Origin: an uncultured Flavobacterium sp.
GTDB lineage: Bacteria; Bacteroidota; Bacteroidia; Flavobacteriales; Flavobacteriaceae
Length of the DNA stretch: 8,555 nt
Direction: 5' to 3'
Assembly (NCBI RefSeq): GCF_946481155.1
Contig: NZ_CAMLMK010000112.1
Span: 1 to 8,555, forward strand
Shown: positions 1-5,886 of the stretch, piece after piece
Layout of the letters: the number at the start of each line of letters is the position of its first letter
How positions within the stretch are numbered: the stretch's first letter is position 1
The notes under the pieces: model-generated
What the model was told of the DNA's origin: nothing
The model's input: the letters and a program-made list of their open reading frames with translations, nothing else
The model's database searches: none
Program-made: the position numbers and the translations under genes

Positions 1-166
1 ATACAGTTTTATCTGATTCTGGAAGCGAGGAAAAATGCCGTCAGTCATCAGTAGCAGGTACCAGATTCCGATTACTTACTATTTCTTCCTCTAAATTTGT
101 GTTAAAGGATTATGAATGTCGGAAAAAAACGTCAAAATTTGATTCGTTTAATTTAAGACGTATTTC
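1..166. other. Edge region with no convincing gene
   Basis: I see no gene here that can be defended. A plus-strand frame open from the left edge stops at TAG 52-54 and could be the last 17 codons of an upstream gene. A minus-strand ATG at 46-48 (MTDGIFPRF...) runs off the left edge after 16 codons and could be the start of a divergent gene. Both are too short to judge. A TAAATTTG at 92-99 matches the Bacteroidetes -7 consensus TAnnTTTG and may serve the hydrolase that starts at 167, but there is no TTTG at the expected -33 distance. Confidence 0.4.
92..99 (+). promoter_or_regulatory. Possible -7 promoter element for the hydrolase
   Basis: TAAATTTG fits the -7 element TAnnTTTG known from Bacteroidetes promoters and lies 67 bp before the hydrolase start codon. 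The matching -33 element (TTTG, 19-21 bp upstream) is absent, so this is weak: an 8-mer with two free positions can occur by chance in AT-rich DNA. Confidence 0.25.
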
Positions 167-910
167 ATGAACACCATTACAAAGAGCGTTGGCGCCATTT
201 TGATTTTAACTTTCCTGTTTTTTCAAACTGCAGTTCAGGCTCAGAATGCAAAAAAACAGTTAGAAGGCTTTTACTATAAAGAAGTTCTGGTAAATGCAGA
301 AACAACGACACAAAATCTGCCCGTAATCATTGCGCTTCACTGGATGCGGTCGAATCCTGAGGAATTCGCTCAATATGTGGACAGTTTTAAAAATCCGGTT
401 CGCATTTTGCTTGTTGAAGGAAATTACCCATATAAAGAAGGGTTTTCATTCTATCCGACTTCCCCTGACAATTATTATAAAATGCCGGACGATGACAAAA
501 TGAAAGTCTTACTCAATGAAAGTGATAAATTGGCTAAGTTTATAAAAGCGGCTACCATCTTATATCCTTCTGATAAAAAACCTATTATCATTGGCGCATC
601 ACAAGGCGGCGATTTGAGTTACATGATTGGCATACGATACAACAATTTAATCTCGCTTTCCTGTCCGCTTTTAGCTACCATCGATAACCGAATTATCACC
701 AAAATAAAATCCAAAACAGTTGCACCAATAATTGCATTTCATGGTGAAGATGATCCTATTGTGAATGTTTCCACCGCTGAAAATCATATCAAACTGCTGA
801 AGAAAAATGGTTATACTGCAAAAATAAACACCTATAAAGGTGTAAAACACGATATTTCCGAGAAGATGGAATCAGATTACATTAGGTTGATCAGTACTTT
901 TTTAAAATAA
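167..910 (+). CDS. Exported alpha/beta hydrolase (esterase-like)
   Basis: A 247-aa serine hydrolase of the alpha/beta fold, probably acting outside the cytoplasm. Residues 1-26 form a signal peptide: a Lys near the N-terminus, a hydrophobic core at 8-22, and VQA before Gln26, which fits signal peptidase I. The nucleophile elbow is GASQGG at 143-148 with Ser145. The likely acid is Asp195 or Asp196 in HGEDDPIV (191-198), and the likely base is His228 in KGVKHDI. The order Ser-Asp-His and the strand preceding each residue match the carboxylesterase/dienelactone hydrolase group. The oxyanion region reads ALHW (56-59) where most relatives have HG, which could change the acyl pocket. Length is normal for the fold. 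The substrate cannot be inferred. The gene is convergent with the LytTR gene, with no base between the two stop codons. Confidence 0.85.
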   Translation: MNTITKSVGAILILTFLFFQTAVQAQNAKKQLEGFYYKEVLVNAETTTQNLPVIIALHWMRSNPEEFAQYVDSFKNPVRILLVEGNYPYKEGFSFYPTSPDNYYKMPDDDKMKVLLNESDKLAKFIKAATILYPSDKKPIIIGASQGGDLSYMIGIRYNNLISLSCPLLATIDNRIITKIKSKTVAPIIAFHGEDDPIVNVSTAENHIKLLKKNGYTAKINTYKGVKHDISEKMESDYIRLISTFLK

Positions 911-1663
911 TTATCCTATCCATTCCTTAAAATCGCTCACGCGTTCTCTTGCCACGATTACCTCATCGTCTTTGTAGGTAGGTAAAACAACTTTCAGACG
1001 GGAATTACTGTGGAGTTGGATTTCTTTGATGGCTTTCATCGGAACAATGAACTTTCGGCTCACTCTGTAGAAATCTTTCGGATCGAGTTCGGTTTCTAAC
1101 TGTTCCAAAGTGCCGTCCAAAAGGTAATCGCGATTGTCTAAGGTGTGCAAATACGTCCCTTTATTTTCGCTGTACAAGCATTCGATTTCGTCGGTAGTAA
1201 TCAGCTTTAACTGCTGCCCTACTTTTACTGTAAAACGCTTTTTGTAGGTTTTGTCGATTGGGTTGACGAGCATTTTCTTAATCATCTCAAAATCCAGCGA
1301 CAGGTTTTGCGGCTGGGTTCTTTCCTTAAATTTATTTACCGCCACTTCCAGATCGTCTTCGTCTATAGGTTTTAACAGATAATCAATACTGTTTAATTTA
1401 AAGGCTTTTAAGGCGTATTCATCATAAGCTGTGGTGAAAATGATGGCGCTTTTGATCTCAATAGTTTCAAAAATTTCAAACGACAAGCCATCCGACAATT
1501 GAATGTCGAGAAAAATCAGATCAGGATGCGGATTGTTTTGGAACCAATCCAAAGCCTCTTCCACCGAATGCAGCATTGTATTGACCTGCAATCCTAATTT
1601 CTCAACTTTACGCTGCAATAAGCGTGCGGCCGGCTTTTCGTCTTCAATGATTATGATATTCAT
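911..1663 (-). CDS. LytTR-family response regulator
   Basis: A 250-aa cytoplasmic transcription regulator with a receiver domain (about 1-120) and a LytTR DNA-binding domain (about 141-249). Receiver residues are complete: acidic pocket Glu7-Asp8-Glu9, phospho-acceptor Asp53 in IFLDIQL, Thr77/Thr78 in IIFTTAYDEYALKAF, and Lys98-Pro99 in YLLKPI. The LytTR part shows the usual landmarks: TDEIECLYSENKGTYLH, a LDGTLEQLE helix and FYRVSRKFIVPMKAIKEI. Regulators of this type are typically phosphorylated by LytS-like kinases. The only kinase in the window is at 4255-5592 on the same strand, so it is the likely partner, although a glycosyltransferase and three 2TM genes lie between. The gene starts 19 bp after the glycosyltransferase stop, which suggests co-transcription. 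An AAGGA lies only 2 bp before the ATG. Target genes are unknown. Confidence 0.95.
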   Translation of the reverse strand: MNIIIIEDEKPAARLLQRKVEKLGLQVNTMLHSVEEALDWFQNNPHPDLIFLDIQLSDGLSFEIFETIEIKSAIIFTTAYDEYALKAFKLNSIDYLLKPIDEDDLEVAVNKFKERTQPQNLSLDFEMIKKMLVNPIDKTYKKRFTVKVGQQLKLITTDEIECLYSENKGTYLHTLDNRDYLLDGTLEQLETELDPKDFYRVSRKFIVPMKAIKEIQLHSNSRLKVVLPTYKDDEVIVARERVSDFKEWIG

Positions 1664-1682
1664 CTTCCTTTAAATTATGCTT

Positions 1683-3173
1683 TTATTCAAAAATATATTT
1701 TTCCAGTTCCGGCCATAGTTGGTGAAGGTTCTTTTTTGGTTTTCTGCACAGGTAAACCGGAATGTTGTTTTCTTCATCAATGGCGTATTTATGGGTAACC
1801 ATTTTGATCAGTTTGTTCTCTTCAAAAAGTTTGTTGACTACTTCTTCTTCATTTCCGACACTGATAAAAACTTCTCCGTCTTTTTCACCCGGTCCCCAGG
1901 TCCAGAAACTTCCGTGACGGGAAACGGGATCGGGCAGATTGTATTTGTCACCCAATATTTTTACAGCACCGGCTTCACCGTAATTTTCCGCAAGAATCAC
2001 GCATTTTTTCCTTTCATTTTCGGGTAGTGACTGATATAAACTGTCTACTAATTTCACCTGTTCGTCCCATCCGAACATATCGGCATAATCGCCGGTGAGG
2101 ATGATTCTTCCGTCTTTTTCCGGAGTCAATTTGTTATACGACACGAATTCTTCTATTGGTAAAACCGGTGTTGCCATAGGAATAAAATAAATTGTCGGCA
2201 CAAACAGAATTACAGCGACCACATAGTTCCATATCGGTCTCTTTTGTACTAGTTTCTCGGTTTTTACTGCGCCAAGGGCAAACAAGACCGGATATATGGC
2301 AAAGAAATAATACGCTTTCGACTGTAAAAACCACATCGTGAAGAAAATCACTAAAACCGCGATACCGATACTTTTGTACTTTTTTAATTCTTTGTCGAAA
2401 AAAACAGCGCCTAATCCGATTAAGCTAATCAATAGTGTAAAAGGCATTTTCAATTGGTCCAAAGCAAACTCATACGGACCGATTTCGTCCAATTGGCTTT
2501 CCTTCAGTTTTTGCAAATGTGCAAAAAGCGGAAAATTATGTGTGTATTGCCAGATGATATTCGGTAAAACAATCAGCAACGCCATGATTCCTGAAATGTA
2601 AAGCCATTTGTCTTTGAAGGCTTTTCCTCTTTCAAAAAATAACAATCCGCCGGCGATTCCGAATCCCCAAACCACAAAAGTGTATTTGTTCATGAGTCCG
2701 ATTCCGGCTGTGATTCCTAAATAGATCAGGAACTTTTTGTCTTTCGAATTGAAATATCTGATCAGATAATAAAAACCTAAGGTCCAGAACATCTGGTCGA
2801 AAGCTACCGGCTGAAATAATGTATGATTCCTGAAGAAAGGCACAAATGCCAACACTGAAATTCCGGCCAGCATAATAGCATTTTTCTTTCCGCCCAATTC
2901 TTTAGCGATTAAACAGCAAAGTACCAGAATCGCAACTCCGGCCAACGTCGGAAACAAACGAACCCCCGAAAGCGAATACCCGAAAATAAAATGTGCTATC
3001 TTCCCAACAACTGCAATAAACGGCGGGAATTCCATATAACCCCAGGCCAAATGCTCGCTTACGGATAAATGCAGCAATTCGTCCCGGTGAAAACCGTAAT
3101 TCCGGTTGGCTACAAGATGAACGGCTAATTTTACAAGGGACAGGATAAAAATTATCGGCAGGTATTTTTTCAT
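1683..3173 (-). CDS. GT39/PMT-like membrane glycosyltransferase
   Basis: A 496-aa polytopic inner-membrane protein of the dolichyl-phosphate-mannose/ArnT-like GT-C class (PMT_2 type). Such enzymes move a sugar from a polyprenyl-phosphate donor to a lipid, glycan or protein on the outer face of the membrane. After the first hydrophobic helix (about 5-21) comes the first periplasmic loop with HRDEL (Asp31-Glu32, the typical acidic catalytic site), then Glu40 and MEFPP (47-51). A second loop has NHTLFQPVAFDQMFW (116-130) with Asp126. About ten to twelve hydrophobic segments extend to residue 332, including LQSKAYYFFAIYP (283-295). A soluble C-terminal domain follows, with ENYGEAGAV at 396-404. 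Length is normal. Donor and acceptor are unknown. It sits between the 2TM genes and the LytTR gene, starts right behind a period-8 repeat and ends 19 bp before the regulator. Confidence 0.88.
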   Translation of the reverse strand: MKKYLPIIFILSLVKLAVHLVANRNYGFHRDELLHLSVSEHLAWGYMEFPPFIAVVGKIAHFIFGYSLSGVRLFPTLAGVAILVLCCLIAKELGGKKNAIMLAGISVLAFVPFFRNHTLFQPVAFDQMFWTLGFYYLIRYFNSKDKKFLIYLGITAGIGLMNKYTFVVWGFGIAGGLLFFERGKAFKDKWLYISGIMALLIVLPNIIWQYTHNFPLFAHLQKLKESQLDEIGPYEFALDQLKMPFTLLISLIGLGAVFFDKELKKYKSIGIAVLVIFFTMWFLQSKAYYFFAIYPVLFALGAVKTEKLVQKRPIWNYVVAVILFVPTIYFIPMATPVLPIEEFVSYNKLTPEKDGRIILTGDYADMFGWDEQVKLVDSLYQSLPENERKKCVILAENYGEAGAVKILGDKYNLPDPVSRHGSFWTWGPGEKDGEVFISVGNEEEVVNKLFEENKLIKMVTHKYAIDEENNIPVYLCRKPKKNLHQLWPELEKYIFE

Positions 3174-3294
3174 TATGAGAGTTGCTGAGTTACTAAGTGG
3201 CTAAGTTACTAAGTTTATTGACTGTTTTAAAGCTAAAATTCTTACTTTTAATTAAAATCCCTGCATTCTGATCCCTGAAAACTGTGGACTACTT
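3174..3294 (-). promoter_or_regulatory. Leader region before the glycosyltransferase, weak promoter candidate
   Basis: This 121-bp gap is the only large break among the genes from 5775 down to 911, so a promoter for the glycosyltransferase and LytTR pair may lie here. On the minus strand a TAGCTTTA (one base from TAnnTTTG) is preceded at about 18 bp by TTTT, a poor match to the -33 TTTG. There is also a perfect 12-bp palindrome TTTTAATTAAAA at 3246-3257 and a direct repeat ATCCCTG at 3257-3263 and 3271-3277. No clear terminator hairpin follows the last 2TM gene. The promoter reading is tentative. Confidence 0.25.
3181..3220. repeat. Degenerate period-8 tandem repeat
   Basis: Five consecutive 8-bp units occupy 3181-3188, 3189-3196, 3197-3204, 3205-3212 and 3213-3220. 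Units two and four are identical (GTTACTAA). Units one (GTTGCTGA) and three (GTGGCTAA) differ from them at two positions, and the fifth (GTTTATTG) is more decayed. The array ends 7 bp before the start codon of the glycosyltransferase on the minus strand, so it would form the end of that gene's 5' leader. Confidence 0.8.
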
Positions 3295-3612
3295 TCACTC
3301 CCATTTCTCGTGTTTGTCCTGATCCATGTATTCTTTTATCTTACGCTCTTCCCAGCCCTTTCCGAAGATCAGGTGGTGACCGAAAACGCTGACGCCGTGT
3401 GCCAACAAACCGATTCCCCAAAAGAAAGCCGTAAAAAAGTTTTCAAACTGAAAGTAACTCTCGCCCGGTTTCAGATTACTGATATTTAGGACCACAATCA
3501 GAATGTTCACCAGCAAATAAGCCATTAAATGAGTGTAAAATCCTTTTAATCGCTGCACTCTTTTTTGAGCATCTTCGTAACGCTCATCGAAGTTATTATT
3601 AAAATTTTCCAT
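3295..3612 (-). CDS. 2TM-domain membrane protein (third stand-alone copy)
   Basis: A 105-aa protein made almost entirely of one 2TM domain, a family of unknown function with two membrane helices. A short charged N-terminus (MENFNNNF...) leads to the signature DAQKRVQRLKGFYTHLMAY. The first helix covers about 27-46, and the second about 61-78 carries FFWGIGLLAHGVSVFG. The tail has FGKGWEERKIKEYM and ends in KWE. Basic residues before helix one and after helix two suggest both ends lie in the cytoplasm. The start is supported by AAGGA four bases before the ATG, overlapping the previous stop codon. The gene follows its paralogue at 3620-3928 by 7 bp and is clearly part of the same transcript. 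It is the last gene before the 121-bp gap. A stand-alone partner of the kinase's own 2TM domain is my inference. Confidence 0.9.
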   Translation of the reverse strand: MENFNNNFDERYEDAQKRVQRLKGFYTHLMAYLLVNILIVVLNISNLKPGESYFQFENFFTAFFWGIGLLAHGVSVFGHHLIFGKGWEERKIKEYMDQDKHEKWE

Positions 3613-3619
3613 AAAGTCC

Positions 3620-3928
3620 TTATTTAAATTCGTTTCTGCGTCGTTCTTCTTCTTCCATAAATTGTTTCATCTTACGCGCTTCCCAGTCGCTTCCTAAGAA
3701 TGGCATGTAATTAAAAACACGCAATCCGTGGAAAATCACTCCGATTCCCCAACCAATCATCGGCCAATAGAACCATATATCGTCCGGTGATGTTGTTAAG
3801 TTGATAATCATCAGGAAAATATTCACAATGATATATGCAATCAGGTTTCCGTAAAAACCCTTTACGCCTTCTACTCTTTTCTTGGCTAAGTTATAGCACT
3901 CTTCTTCTTCTTTAAAATTTCTTTCCAT
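3620..3928 (-). CDS. 2TM-domain membrane protein (second stand-alone copy)
   Basis: A 102-aa 2TM-domain protein. I take the ATG at 3928 (MERNFKEEEE) rather than an in-frame ATG further upstream at 4045, because the longer form would add 39 residues of basic, non-homologous sequence lying inside the preceding 2TM gene, and because all paralogues begin with Met-Glu about 19-20 residues before the KRV motif. The domain shows LAKKRVEGVKGFYGNLIAYI, helix one, a short loop with WFYWPM, then GWGIGVIFHGLRVF in helix two and GSDWEARKMKQFMEEEE. Of the stand-alone copies it is the closest to the domain fused to the kinase (shared GFYG, WP/FPM, GWGIG and HG). It starts 7 bp after the preceding stop and ends 7 bp before the next start. 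Confidence 0.9.
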   Translation of the reverse strand: MERNFKEEEECYNLAKKRVEGVKGFYGNLIAYIIVNIFLMIINLTTSPDDIWFYWPMIGWGIGVIFHGLRVFNYMPFLGSDWEARKMKQFMEEEERRRNEFK

Positions 3929-3935
3929 GACTATT

Positions 3936-4253
3936 TTAGTTTTGAGTATTCGATTCCGATTCGATAATCTTTTGCATTTGTCTTTTCTCCCATTCTTTCC
4001 CAAGTACCACTTCTTTTGTAAAAACCTCAAGTCCCTGTGCCGCAATGATGAATGTCCAGATCAGCATAAAGAATTGATTGATAGAATCCAACGGCGGAAA
4101 ATGAAACGGCGCATCAAAATATTCTCTTAAAACGTAAACTATTACCCCGATCAAATAAATTAGCAAATGATTAAAAAACCTTTTGATCTTTCGAACCCTT
4201 TTCCTGGCTATTTGTTCTAATTCTGCCTGCTGATAATTTGTATTTACTTCCAT
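3936..4253 (-). CDS. Divergent 2TM-domain membrane protein (first stand-alone copy)
   Basis: A 105-aa small membrane protein related to its two downstream neighbours but more divergent. An in-frame ATG at 4277 would overlap the kinase gene. I choose ATG 4253, one base after the kinase stop, since the resulting MEVNTNYQQ start lines up with the Met-Glu starts of the paralogues. It keeps the first half of the pattern (IARKRVRKIKRFFNHLLIYL) and the end (LGKEWEKRQMQKI). In helix two, however, it has WTFIIAAQGLEVF where the others have WGIG..HG..VF, and its loop is different (FDAPFHFPPLDSINQF). The lost glycines and histidine suggest a specialised role. The one-base spacing from the kinase points to translational coupling. 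Function is unknown. Confidence 0.85.
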   Translation of the reverse strand: MEVNTNYQQAELEQIARKRVRKIKRFFNHLLIYLIGVIVYVLREYFDAPFHFPPLDSINQFFMLIWTFIIAAQGLEVFTKEVVLGKEWEKRQMQKIIESESNTQN

Positions 4254-4254
4254 A

Positions 4255-5592
4255 TTATTTCCAGTTTTGCTTTTCATTGCCTTTGTTTAAGATGTCTCTT
4301 ATTTTACGTTCTTCCCATCGTGAACCGAAGCCAAACACACTGAAACCGTGAATAATCAGTCCGATTCCCCAGCCGGTCATTGGGAACCAGAACCACTGGA
4401 ATTTCGAGGAAAGCTGCAGGTTGATAAATATCAGTAACGGAATCACCACGCAGTAAGATATTAAACTTCCGTAAAATCCGCGAATGGCTTCTACACGCTT
4501 TTTTGCTCTGTAATAAGTATTCTCAGAACTAGGGTCGTATGTTGCTTCCATGATGCCTACTTGTTTTGTCAATAAAGGTAATTCTACCGTAAATTCTTTT
4601 TCGCTTTGCGTAATTCTTACTTTCCTGTCGGATAAAATGGCGTACCGGCTTATGATGTTCTGCAGTCCGACGCCCTGTCTGTCTTTCAGCACTTCTTTCT
4701 TCTGAAGATCGTTCTGAACTATTAAACAATTGTTCTGCTCAAAAATCCGTATGCGTAAAGGTTTCTTCTCGCTTACCACATTGTGCTTCACCGTATTTTC
4801 CAGTAATAACTGCAGTGACAGCGGCACTACTTTGGCTTCCGGGTTGTTCACTTTCTCTGGTAATTCATAGAAAATACTGTTCTCAAAACGCATCTTCAGC
4901 AGATTCATATAGGTTTTGGCAAAAGCCAGTTCTTCTTCAATGTTTACCAATTCCTTATCCCTTTGCTCCAAAACATACCTATAAATTTTCGATAGTGAGG
5001 AGGTGAATTTCTGGGCGCTTTCCGGGTTTTCTTCAATCAGCGAGCTTAGTACGTTCAGACTGTTAAACAGGAAATGCGGGTCAATCTGGTTTTTCAGGCT
5101 CTCGAACTTCGCCGAAGCGGTTCCTGCAATGATCTTATGCTGCTTTATCCTATTTTCCTGGTAACTACGATAGAAGTAAATTCCATGAGCTAAAAGCGTA
5201 ATTATGAACGTAATGATAATCGCCACCAGGTAATTCCCTGCATGTTCATTGGCTAAAAACTCGCTGAAGGTGAGTTTATTAATGACTACTTCTTCAAAAA
5301 TCCGAAGTAAGAATATCACTAAAACGGACATGACAAAAGAACTTCCAAACCCAATTAGTATTCTGCGGACATTAAACCGGTCGTCTGCAAAAATCTTATC
5401 CAAGAGAATAAATACTACTGCATTTGCCATATACAAACAAACCGAATACAGCAAGGTGAATTGTAAATGCATCAACAATCGGCGATTCAGTTCGACCTCC
5501 GTACCTGTTATCCAGCCGATAAAGACAAGCACTATAAAAACGCCCAATCCAATGGCTACCGATCGCAGAAAATGTTTCAGATATTTATTCAT
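4255..5592 (-). CDS. LytS-type sensor histidine kinase fused to a C-terminal 2TM domain
   Basis: A 445-aa membrane kinase. Four hydrophobic segments (about 11-29, 42-65, 77-98, 119-140) form the N-terminal sensor. The His_kinase core follows, with phospho-acceptor His173 in NQIDPHFLFNSLN (168-180), the N-box LLLENTVKHN (262-271, Asn266) and the G-box GVGLQNIISRY (307-317). This is the architecture of Bacteroidetes kinases that phosphorylate LytTR regulators. It is followed not by a stop but by a complete 2TM domain (348-445): RAKKRVEAIRGFYG, two helices, GWGIGLIIHGFSVFG and RWEERKI. Residue 348 is a Met followed by Glu, exactly like the starts of the stand-alone 2TM proteins, so the tail looks like a captured neighbour gene. 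The gene lies 18 bp after the 54-aa gene and one base before the next 2TM gene. The likely partner is the LytTR protein at 911-1663. Confidence 0.93.
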   Translation of the reverse strand: MNKYLKHFLRSVAIGLGVFIVLVFIGWITGTEVELNRRLLMHLQFTLLYSVCLYMANAVVFILLDKIFADDRFNVRRILIGFGSSFVMSVLVIFLLRIFEEVVINKLTFSEFLANEHAGNYLVAIIITFIITLLAHGIYFYRSYQENRIKQHKIIAGTASAKFESLKNQIDPHFLFNSLNVLSSLIEENPESAQKFTSSLSKIYRYVLEQRDKELVNIEEELAFAKTYMNLLKMRFENSIFYELPEKVNNPEAKVVPLSLQLLLENTVKHNVVSEKKPLRIRIFEQNNCLIVQNDLQKKEVLKDRQGVGLQNIISRYAILSDRKVRITQSEKEFTVELPLLTKQVGIMEATYDPSSENTYYRAKKRVEAIRGFYGSLISYCVVIPLLIFINLQLSSKFQWFWFPMTGWGIGLIIHGFSVFGFGSRWEERKIRDILNKGNEKQNWK

Positions 5593-5610
5593 TATACAGT
5601 TGTAAGAAAA

Positions 5611-5775
5611 TTAAAATTTCGCTCTGGCAAAGGCGGAAGCTATAAAACCAACTCCCATGCCAATCATAATGCCTACTGTCATTTGGTGGAAATACATTCC
5701 TAATCCGATTCCGATAAACATGCAGCCTACGAATATTGCACCGGCCAGTTTGTTTCTGTTATTTTGAGTTTCCAT
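5611..5775 (-). CDS. Small Gly/Met-rich membrane protein (54 aa)
   Basis: A short gene starting METQNNRNK and ending FARAKF with stop TAA at 5611-5613. Two hydrophobic stretches (about 10-28 and 33-49) contain small-residue patterns, GIGLGM and GMGVGF, that allow tight helix packing, and they are separated by a short FHQMT turn. Basic residues precede the first helix and follow the second, which suggests a hairpin with both ends in the cytoplasm. There is no Shine-Dalgarno site, but the A-rich leader is usual for this group. It lies 18 bp before the kinase on the same strand and is the first gene of the tight cluster. The clean start and stop, the membrane topology and the position support a real gene. 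It has no recognisable 2TM signature and I do not know the family. Confidence 0.75.
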   Translation of the reverse strand: METQNNRNKLAGAIFVGCMFIGIGLGMYFHQMTVGIMIGMGVGFIASAFARAKF

Positions 5776-5818
5776 TTTTGTTTGATTTTATGATTTATGT
5801 CTTCCGTCTTTTAAGAAC

Positions 5819-5838
5819 GCGGATTATTGCGGATTTTA
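5819..5838. repeat. 10-bp direct repeat, possible operator
   Basis: GCGGATT occurs twice, at 5819-5825 and 5829-5835, with ATT between, giving a period of 10 bp. It lies 44-63 bp before the start of the 54-aa gene on the minus strand. One-turn spacing would suit a regulator binding one DNA face, and LytTR proteins do bind direct repeats, but their usual spacing is nearer two turns. It could equally be another short intergenic repeat. Confidence 0.4.
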
Positions 5839-5857
5839 TTGTTATTTAAGATAGACT

Positions 5858-5885
5858 CTGCCTTCTATCTTCTGTCTTCTGCTTC
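5858..5885. repeat. Period-7 tandem repeat (CTRYCTT)
   Basis: Four consecutive 7-bp units occupy 5858-5864 (CTGCCTT), 5865-5871 (CTATCTT), 5872-5878 (CTGTCTT) and a decayed fourth, 5879-5885. The array ends one base before the stop codon of the helical-protein gene. Two further units of similar type (ending GTCTT) lie at 5797-5803 and 5804-5810, so the gap 5776-5886 is largely made of such units. On the transcribed strand they read as purine-rich AAGAYAG units. Confidence 0.75.
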
Positions 5886-5886
5886 C

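Noticed and set aside
1..48. Minus-strand start MTDGIFPRF... running off the left edge
   Set aside because: Only 16 codons are visible and there is no promoter or ribosome site to support it; it remains possible but cannot be claimed.
3..170. Plus-strand frame open from the left edge to a TGA overlapping the hydrolase ATG
   Set aside because: The translation is rich in Ser, Lys and Arg without any protein-like pattern, and no start is visible; the ATGA overlap is probably chance.
1719..2601. Plus-strand open frames inside the glycosyltransferase gene
   Set aside because: They are antisense to a well-supported gene with complete family motifs and have no homology-like features of their own.
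3181..3220. Period-8 array as a CRISPR array
   Set aside because: The units are directly adjacent without spacers and far too short; no cas gene is present.
3929..4045. Extended start of the second stand-alone 2TM gene at 4045, adding 39 residues
   Set aside because: The extra part overlaps the preceding 2TM gene in another frame, is basic and non-homologous, and the ATG at 3928 aligns with all paralogues and gives the usual 7-bp gap.
4254..4277. Start of the first stand-alone 2TM gene at 4277 with overlap into the kinase gene
   Set aside because: ATG 4253 gives a Met-Glu start and a KRV distance that agree with the paralogues; the longer form would add eight residues read from the kinase's last codons in another frame.
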